Assembly: GCF_004339595.1 (NCBI RefSeq)
Contig: NZ_SMFU01000011.1
Coordinates: 186,001-250,000 of the forward strand
Length of the DNA stretch: 64,000 nucleotides
Direction: 5' to 3'
DNA from: Marinobacterium mangrovicola
GTDB lineage: Bacteria > Pseudomonadota > Gammaproteobacteria > Pseudomonadales > Balneatricaceae
The position numbers and the translations under genes were made by a program. Shown here one piece after another: positions 59,580 through 64,000 of the stretch. Under the pieces are notes generated by a model, which saw nothing but the letters and a program-made list of their open reading frames with translations, searched no databases and had not been told where the DNA came from. Numbering within the stretch: position 1 is the stretch's first letter; every line of letters begins with the position of its first letter.

Positions 59580-59896
59580 AGGAATTACTGGGACAGGTCG
59601 ACAAGGCGGGAGTGGTCGAGAGTAGCTGCATCCTGCAGGGCGCAGAAATCAGCGTATCCACCTTTGCCAGCCGCAACCACGAGACGGTGGCCAAGAAAGC
59701 GTTCAGCTACGTGTTTCAGAATGTATCCAAGCTGCGTACCAAGCATGATGAGGCGCACCTGGAGATCGGCGGCAAGCGCCTCAGCGGTTTTATGCTGAAC
59801 GGTGAGCGGGTGCTGATCTGCATGTCTGACAAGAACACCAATGTCTCCCTCGTCAGGGAACATATCTACCTGCTCAAGCCGAAGTTCGAGGCCTGA
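59576..59896 (+). CDS. Roadblock/LC7-like protein partner of the GTPase
   Basis: A 106-residue protein starting at ATG 59576, overlapping the GTPase stop (ATGA). MKELLGQVDKAGVVESSCILQGAEISVSTFASRNHETVAKKAFSYVFQNVSKL followed by LEIGGKRLSGFMLNGERVLICMSDKNTNVSLVREHIYLL shows the alternating strand/helix pattern and length of roadblock/LC7 domains, which act as GTPase-activating or binding partners of Mgl-like GTPases. The assignment is by pattern and neighbourhood, not by a firm motif. Confidence 0.7.
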   Translation: MKELLGQVDKAGVVESSCILQGAEISVSTFASRNHETVAKKAFSYVFQNVSKLRTKHDEAHLEIGGKRLSGFMLNGERVLICMSDKNTNVSLVREHIYLLKPKFEA

Positions 59897-59942
59897 GCTC
59901 AGATTCGACGCTAATCGGCGCAAGGATGCGCCTCCGGGCAAA

Positions 59943-59987
59943 TAAAAAGAGCGAGTGTTCCGCCTCCACCCGACGGGACACTCGCTC
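59943..59987. terminator. Terminator between the roadblock-like and the minus-strand gene
   Basis: GAGCGAGTGTTCC pairs with GGGACACTCGCTC (one G-T) around a 13-base loop. The minus-strand exit is T-rich (TTTTTATT), so it mainly ends the 60023-60586 gene, and may serve both. Confidence 0.8.
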
Positions 59988-60022
59988 GGTGCTCTTTACA
60001 GACTGTTCTATACGACAGTGGT

Positions 60023-60586
60023 TTAGACCGGACCGCGAGCGGACTGCTTCACCTCGATCGTCTGGCTCAGGGCTTCTTCCAGCGTAACGCTGCTCGCACC
60101 CTTGGGTTTGAACCCTTTCATCTCACCGTACAGAGTGACCAGTTTGTCGCCGGAAGACTGGCCTTTGAAATCACTCTTTTCCAGGGCCAGCTCATCGATC
60201 GCTTCGTTCCAGGGAATGCCTTCATCCAGCGGCATCAGGATGAACTCTTTGCCAGCAGCTCCCAGTACCATCGGCTCACCGATGTTACGTACGAAGATCA
60301 TGGAGGCAGCATCGTCCGCCAGATCCTTGCCGTATTTTTCCAGCAGCAGTTCAAGCAGTGCCAGATCATTGATCAGGCCCACCATCAGCTTCAGCTTCTC
60401 GTCCTGTTCCAGCAGAACGGCGCCAAGCAGAAGAGAAACAGGCGGCTTGCGACGACCCTGGGCGTCGGCGACTTCGCCTTCCTCAATCACCAGCTCGCCA
60501 CGGTAGGCGAATCCACCGCTGCTGGTGTTTTCCAAAAAGTTGGTATTGAACAGCAGCGACTGTTCGTCATAGGTCTTCAACAACAT
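60023..60586 (-). CDS. Conserved-looking protein of unknown function next to the GTPase pair
   Basis: The ATG at 60586 starts MLLKTYDEQSLLFNTNFLEN and gives 187 residues; the longer frame has 13 extra residues. There is no signal peptide or membrane helix. Features are a basic GRRKPP loop near 43, a Leu-rich stretch LINDLALLELLLEKYGKDLADDAASMIFVRNIGEPMVLG (about 70-110), and an acidic middle. The layout suggests a small alpha/beta protein. I do not recognise the family. It converges with the GTPase operon and has its own terminator, so co-function is only possible. Confidence 0.65.
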   Translation of the reverse strand: MLLKTYDEQSLLFNTNFLENTSSGGFAYRGELVIEEGEVADAQGRRKPPVSLLLGAVLLEQDEKLKLMVGLINDLALLELLLEKYGKDLADDAASMIFVRNIGEPMVLGAAGKEFILMPLDEGIPWNEAIDELALEKSDFKGQSSGDKLVTLYGEMKGFKPKGASSVTLEEALSQTIEVKQSARGPV

Positions 60587-60801
60587 CGTCGTTATCCTCA
60601 TTCGATTGCCAATAAGGGATAGCAAGAACGTGGCCGTATTCGACGTCTCGGTAAAACTACTTTGTAATCATTGGGATAAGCGGGATTGTCGTGAACGCGC
60701 CAAGGTCCGCTCAGGTCGGGTTTGTTGGCTTTCTCACAGATAAACTGACGGGCTTGTCGCAGCCCGGCCAAAATTGACCGGGTGAGGGAAGGGCTCCTGG
60801 G

Positions 60802-61758
60802 TCAGAGCCACCCCTTACGTTTGAAATACCAGTAGGGCGCGATGCCGGAGAGGACCATCAGCCCCAGCGCCCAGGGATAGCCCAGCAACCACTCCAGCTC
60901 CGGCATATGCTCGAAGTTCATGCCGTAGATGCTGGCCACCAGAGTCGGTGGCAGGAACACCACGGCGGCGATGGAGAAGGTCTTGATGATCTGGTTCTGC
61001 TGAATATTGATAAAGCCCAGCGCCGCATCCATCAAGAAGTTGATCTTCTCAAACATGAAGTTGGCGTGGGACATCAGTGTATCCAGGTCGCGCAGCAGCT
61101 CGCGGCAGCTTTCCTGTTCCTGGGGAAACTCACGGATATGACGCAGCAGAAAGGAGATAGAGCGCTGGGTATCCATCAGCACCAGACGCATCTTGCCGTT
61201 GCTGTCCTCCAGCCGTGAGAGCTTGTCGAGCGAGCCTTCCATCTCGGCGCTGTCGCGCTTTTCCAGTACCAGGGTGCTGACCGATTCCAGGTCCCGGTGC
61301 AGATCCTCCAGCTGGTCCGCCAGGTTGTCCACCTTCTGGTCCAGCAGTGAGGTCAGCACCTGCAGTGGCGAATGGGTTTCGATCCAGCCGCGGCGGGCGC
61401 GCAGGCGCATCAGGCGGAAGTCTGCCAGTTCGGTATCGCGGATACTGAGCAGGCGGTCTTTTTTCAGCGTAAACGCCACCGTGCAGGTCTGGTGGCGTCC
61501 CTCGGACTGATAAAGAAACAGGGAGTGGACGTGGATATCCGTGCCTTCGATAAAGTAGCGTGCACTGGATTCGATCTCCTCCACCTCATGGGCGTCGGGC
61601 AGACTCTCCGGATACAGTGACTCTACCAGCCAGCGCTCCTCGTCATTCGGCTCCTGGAGGTCTATCCATGCGACCTCTCGCAGTGTTGACGCGGCGGTTT
61701 GGGGCTCCAGTTCGCATTCGACCAAATGTTCCTGCTCGATCGAATAGGCTCGCATCAT
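60802..61758 (-). CDS. corA: Magnesium/cobalt transporter CorA family
   Basis: A 318-residue inner-membrane channel; the longer frame adds 44 non-conserved residues, and the ATG at 61758 follows AAGGAG by 9 bases. The cytosolic part is long and helical; two C-terminal membrane helices hold the ion-selective GMN motif in YGMNFEHMPEL (about 280), followed by ALGLMVLSGIAPYWYFKRKGWL. The GMN and the basic KRKGWL tail identify CorA, which takes up Mg2+, Co2+ or Ni2+. Confidence 0.94.
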   Translation of the reverse strand: MMRAYSIEQEHLVECELEPQTAASTLREVAWIDLQEPNDEERWLVESLYPESLPDAHEVEEIESSARYFIEGTDIHVHSLFLYQSEGRHQTCTVAFTLKKDRLLSIRDTELADFRLMRLRARRGWIETHSPLQVLTSLLDQKVDNLADQLEDLHRDLESVSTLVLEKRDSAEMEGSLDKLSRLEDSNGKMRLVLMDTQRSISFLLRHIREFPQEQESCRELLRDLDTLMSHANFMFEKINFLMDAALGFINIQQNQIIKTFSIAAVVFLPPTLVASIYGMNFEHMPELEWLLGYPWALGLMVLSGIAPYWYFKRKGWL

Positions 61759-61779
61759 GCTGGAGGGCTCCTTACAGGG

Positions 61780-61908
61780 TTTTGAAAATCGTTTTCGAGG
61801 TAGCCGAGGCAAGGCAAAAACAGGCGAAAAGGCGGAGTTTAGTGAACTAAATGAGCACTTTGAGCCTGTTTTTAACGCAGCGTTCGGCAACGCAGATAGT
61901 TTTTCAAC
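61780..61908. repeat. Dispersed palindromic repeat element
   Basis: The region between corA and the antiporter is built of nested inverted repeats: AAAAACAGGC (61816-61825) with GCCTGTTTTT (61864-61873), TTTAG-TGAA-CTAAA (61838-61851) in the centre, and TTGAAAA/TTTTCAA at the ends (61782-61788 and 61901-61907). Elements with this layout and with AAAACAGGC/TTTAG arms are common as dispersed intergenic repeats in marine gammaproteobacteria. Only one copy lies in this window, so repetition in this genome is not shown here. Confidence 0.55.
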
Positions 61909-61914
61909 ATCCTG

Positions 61915-62895
61915 TTAGCCGAGGGCGGTTTCTACAACGGTATAAATCAGGTACCCAGTATACCCTGCATAGGCCAGCACCAATACGCCACCTTCCAGAC
62001 GATTGATATGGCCCGCCTTGCGCATGCCGTAACCGAGAATAAAGAGGGAGAAGGTCAGCGCGGCCATCACCATCCAGTCACGGTAGAGGACGCTCGATTC
62101 AACCGCCATCGGCTGAATGGCGCCGGCGATACCGACCACAGCCAGGGTGTTGAACATGTTGGAGCCAATTACATTACCCAGTGCCAGATCATGCTCGTTC
62201 TTGCGTACCGCGGCGATGGAAGAGGCGAGCTCAGGCAGCGATGTGCCGATGGCTACCACCGTCAAACCGATAATCAGATCGCTAACACCCAGTGCCGAAG
62301 CGATATCCACGGCTCCCCATACCAGCAGGCGGGAGCTGGCGACGAGTAGCAGGAGGCCGATAAACAGCCACATGAGTGCCTTTTTCATCGGCATCAACTC
62401 TTCCTGCATCTCATGCTCGAAGTCATCGCCCAGAGAATCGCCGCGCTGCTTCATGCCGAGCCAGATCGACCAGCCCATGGCGAGTGCGAATACCAGTAGC
62501 AAGACAATGGCATCCATGCGGCTGATCTGGCCGTCGATCAACTGATAACCGGCGAGTAGCGTCACGGCCGCCAGTACCGGCAACTCTTTACGTAGAATCT
62601 GGGAGTGAACGGCGATGGGGCAGAGCAGGGCGGTCACACCGAGAATCAGCGCGATATTGGTAATGTTGGAGCCGTAACCGTTACCCAGTGCGAGGCCCGG
62701 GTTGCCTTGCAAGGAGGCCAGCGCAGAGACCACCATCTCAGGTGCAGAGGTACCAAAACCGATAATCACCATACCGATCAACAGCGTCGGCATCCCCAGG
62801 TGCTTGGCCGTGGCGGCGGCTCCATCCACAAACCTGTCAGCGCTCCAGACAAGCAGCGCCAAACCCACAATCACGGCCAAAATTGCCAGTAACAT
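61915..62895 (-). CDS. Calcium/sodium antiporter (CaCA family, YrbG-like)
   Basis: A 326-residue membrane protein with ten or more helices. The two alpha repeats carry the cation motifs VIIGFGTSAPEMVVSALASLQG (about 42-63) and VVAIGTSLPELASSIAAVRKNE (about 208-229), the GFGTSAPE/AIGTSLPE pair of K+-dependent or K+-independent Na+/Ca2+ exchangers such as YrbG. It exports Ca2+ in exchange for Na+. It is a single gene, with the repeat element just downstream. Confidence 0.94.
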   Translation of the reverse strand: MLLAILAVIVGLALLVWSADRFVDGAAATAKHLGMPTLLIGMVIIGFGTSAPEMVVSALASLQGNPGLALGNGYGSNITNIALILGVTALLCPIAVHSQILRKELPVLAAVTLLAGYQLIDGQISRMDAIVLLLVFALAMGWSIWLGMKQRGDSLGDDFEHEMQEELMPMKKALMWLFIGLLLLVASSRLLVWGAVDIASALGVSDLIIGLTVVAIGTSLPELASSIAAVRKNEHDLALGNVIGSNMFNTLAVVGIAGAIQPMAVESSVLYRDWMVMAALTFSLFILGYGMRKAGHINRLEGGVLVLAYAGYTGYLIYTVVETALG

Positions 62896-63185
62896 CTATC
62901 CACTCCCGGAAAAAAATCGTTGGAAACCAAGCGCGCTACTATACCAGCTAAGAGGATCTCCTCTCAGGGGCCGGGCAGCAACCGGGCAGACGAATTTTTC
63001 GACGGGTGTATCAGTATTTTTCGATCATCCTGTACGGCAGATAACCGCTTTTGGAAGTACGGAGTTCGGGCCATTAACCGTGGATTTAAAAAAAGTTTAA
63101 TTCATCGCTTGTTCTTTCAAATCAGTCTGATAGAATGCGCAGCCACTTGAGTCGAGGCCCCCAAAGGCGCGATTCAGGGATATGC

Positions 63186-63273
63186 GGTGAGGTGTCCGAG
63201 TGGCCGAAGGAGCACGCCTGGAAAGTGTGTATGTCGAAAGGCATCGAGGGTTCGAATCCCTCCCTCACCGCCA
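63186..63273 (+). tRNA. tRNA-Ser (anticodon GGA)
   Basis: An 88-nt tRNA with encoded CCA. Acceptor GGTGAGG pairs with CCTCACC; the anticodon arm is CACGC-CTGGAAA-GTGTG with GGA; a long variable arm and a T arm GAGGG-TTCGAAT-CCCTC follow. It reads UCC and UCU serine codons. The 3' 25 bp recur downstream at 63386-63410 (exact) and, shortened, at 63581-63596. Confidence 0.96.
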
Positions 63274-63275
63274 TC
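63251..63275 (+). repeat. 3' end of tRNA-Ser, first copy of a 25-bp direct repeat
   Basis: This 25-bp segment, from the T loop through CCA and two bases beyond, is identical to 63386-63410, 135 bp downstream. Confidence 0.9.
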
Positions 63276-63385
63276 AAATTTTCGTTTTAAATCAATAAGA
63301 TGCTGACTTAATGGTTGGCTTGTTTTGTTTTGAACGGGTGTTTTGGGAGCAATCTGGGAATAAGTTCTTGATTGTACAGGGTGGT

Positions 63386-63410
63386 TTCGAATCCCTCCCT
63401 CACCGCCATC
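63386..63410 (+). repeat. Exact duplicate of tRNA-Ser 3' end
   Basis: A 25-bp perfect copy of the tRNA 3' end without the rest of a tRNA. A stem-loop with T run (63419-63450) follows. Such duplicates mark old tRNA-targeted integration or unequal exchange between tandem tRNAs. No integrase is present. Confidence 0.85.
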
Positions 63411-63418
63411 GAATTTAG

Positions 63419-63450
63419 AAGCCCTGTTCGTAACCCGGACAGGGCTTTTT
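63419..63450 (+). terminator. Terminator after the tRNA-Ser 3' duplicate
   Basis: AAGCCCTGT pairs with ACAGGGCTT around an 11-base loop, followed by TTT. A related hairpin (AAGCCCTGTCAC...GTGATGGGGCTT) occurs at about 63604-63630, just after the third tRNA-end copy. Confidence 0.8.
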
Positions 63451-63580
63451 CGTTTCAGGCGGCAGCGATTCCTGAGAGGGAGGGTGAGAACCCTCGACAG
63501 GGTTCGAGTCGGGCCACGTTGGTAGAGCGGAGCGAAACAACGCCGGAGCCAGCGACGGCGGCCCCGAAGGGGCGCAAGTA

Positions 63581-63596
63581 ATCCCTCACTGCCATC
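63581..63596 (+). repeat. Degenerate third copy of tRNA-Ser 3' end
   Basis: ATCCCTCACTGCCATC resembles the tRNA end ATCCCTCCCTCACCGCCATC with a deletion and one change. It is again followed by TCAGAAGCCCTG, the same terminator start as after the second copy, showing that tRNA end plus terminator were duplicated together. Confidence 0.7.
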
Positions 63597-63631
63597 TAAT
63601 TCAGAAGCCCTGTCACATTGTGATGGGGCTT

Positions 63632-64000
63632 CGTCGTTTCTGGGGCAGCGTCCCCTTAGCCGCCTATCTGGCTAGGCTACCGCCGGTTATTTATGAGATA
63701 TGGGCTGTTTCAGTAGAGTCGTTCGGTGCTTTTTTGGCAGTGCAATTGTCTCTCCATCCCTTTGTCCTCTATTAGCACTTGCATTGTTTTTATTTGTTGC
63801 ATATAAGTAACACTTTAGTTGGCCGAAGTGTCAGATTTCACAAGAAAAACATGGCGACTCTAAACCCCCTTGGATAGAGTTAACATGAATGCTGAAGTTA
63901 CCGTCGGCGCGGCAAAGGAGGTGCCGGGGCGGTTTATCCTAAGATGGGGCCTGGCCCCGAAATATCGGGTTTCGTTGTGCTGCTAAGGGTGCTGCTTTTT
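63632..64000. other. Right-end stretch without recognised gene
   Basis: About 370 bp to the window edge. No convincing coding frame, RNA gene or further repeat was seen. It may contain the promoter of a gene beyond the edge. Confidence 0.5.

Noticed and set aside
1-64000. CRISPR arrays, insertion sequences, prophage genes, rRNA operon
   Set aside because: No regularly spaced repeats, transposase or integrase motifs, phage structural proteins or rRNA sequence were found on either strand.

Overview
The window comes from a GC-rich gammaproteobacterium. Gene content (TRAP transport, VPLPA/PEP-CTERM proteins, many aromatic-acid and aldehyde detoxification genes, a Na/Ca exchanger) suggests a marine, Oceanospirillales-like bacterium; this is inferred from gene content only. 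Roughly 50 protein genes, one tRNA-Ser and no insertion sequence, phage, CRISPR array or rRNA were seen. The first gene runs off the left edge.

Region 1 (1-12.0 kb) is a phthalate catabolic locus. Two transcription units converge near 6.0-6.5 kb. The plus unit carries the phthalate 4,5-dioxygenase reductase (pht2), dihydrodiol dehydrogenase (pht4), a MarR regulator and a class II aldolase-fold protein. The minus unit carries the Rieske oxygenase (pht3), 4,5-dihydroxyphthalate decarboxylase (pht5) and a TAXI-type TRAP transporter. Together they would import phthalate and convert it to protocatechuate. Near-identical 14-bp palindromes in front of both units look like operators for the MarR protein. 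A UbiD-family decarboxylase and nadC diverge from pht2.

Region 2 (12.0-24.4 kb) is mixed: a ProC-like reductase with an SpmA/SpmB-like membrane protein, a LysR regulator, an LLM flavin enzyme next to an Old Yellow Enzyme, an HdeD-like protein, an orphan antitoxin-like protein, a SotB-like exporter and two AT-rich VPLPA-CTERM proteins. The most unusual item is a pair of unlisted 30-codon genes (18846-18938 and 20099-20191). They share coding sequence, leader, upstream box and terminator architecture, and their peptides are acidic at the N-terminus and proline-rich at the C-terminus.

Region 3 (24.4-35.3 kb) has a secreted tannase-family esterase with a class II aldolase-fold enzyme and a GlxA-type AraC regulator, then SDR, AraC, Gfo/Idh/MocA, an rRNA/tRNA methyltransferase, a nitroreductase, a Met/Gly/His-rich Spy-like protein, an orphan Nif11-family protein and a lipase-like hydrolase.

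Region 4 (35.4-49.2 kb) looks like a reactive-carbonyl/electrophile island under LysR and AraC control: a carboxymuconolactone-decarboxylase-family protein, two cupins, two SMP-30-like proteins, SDR, cyclophilin-like protein, metallo-beta-lactamase-fold enzyme, iron-type alcohol dehydrogenase and alpha/beta hydrolase. Five of the products appear to be exported. Two promoters in the island share an identical composite layout.

Region 5 (49.5-64 kb) contains an Aer-like chemoreceptor, a molybdenum hydroxylase (iorAB-like) with XdhC and MocA-like maturation proteins, an AbrB-family membrane protein, folD, a small-GTPase/roadblock-like pair, corA, a Ca/Na antiporter, and tRNA-Ser(GGA) followed by degenerate copies of its own 3' end.
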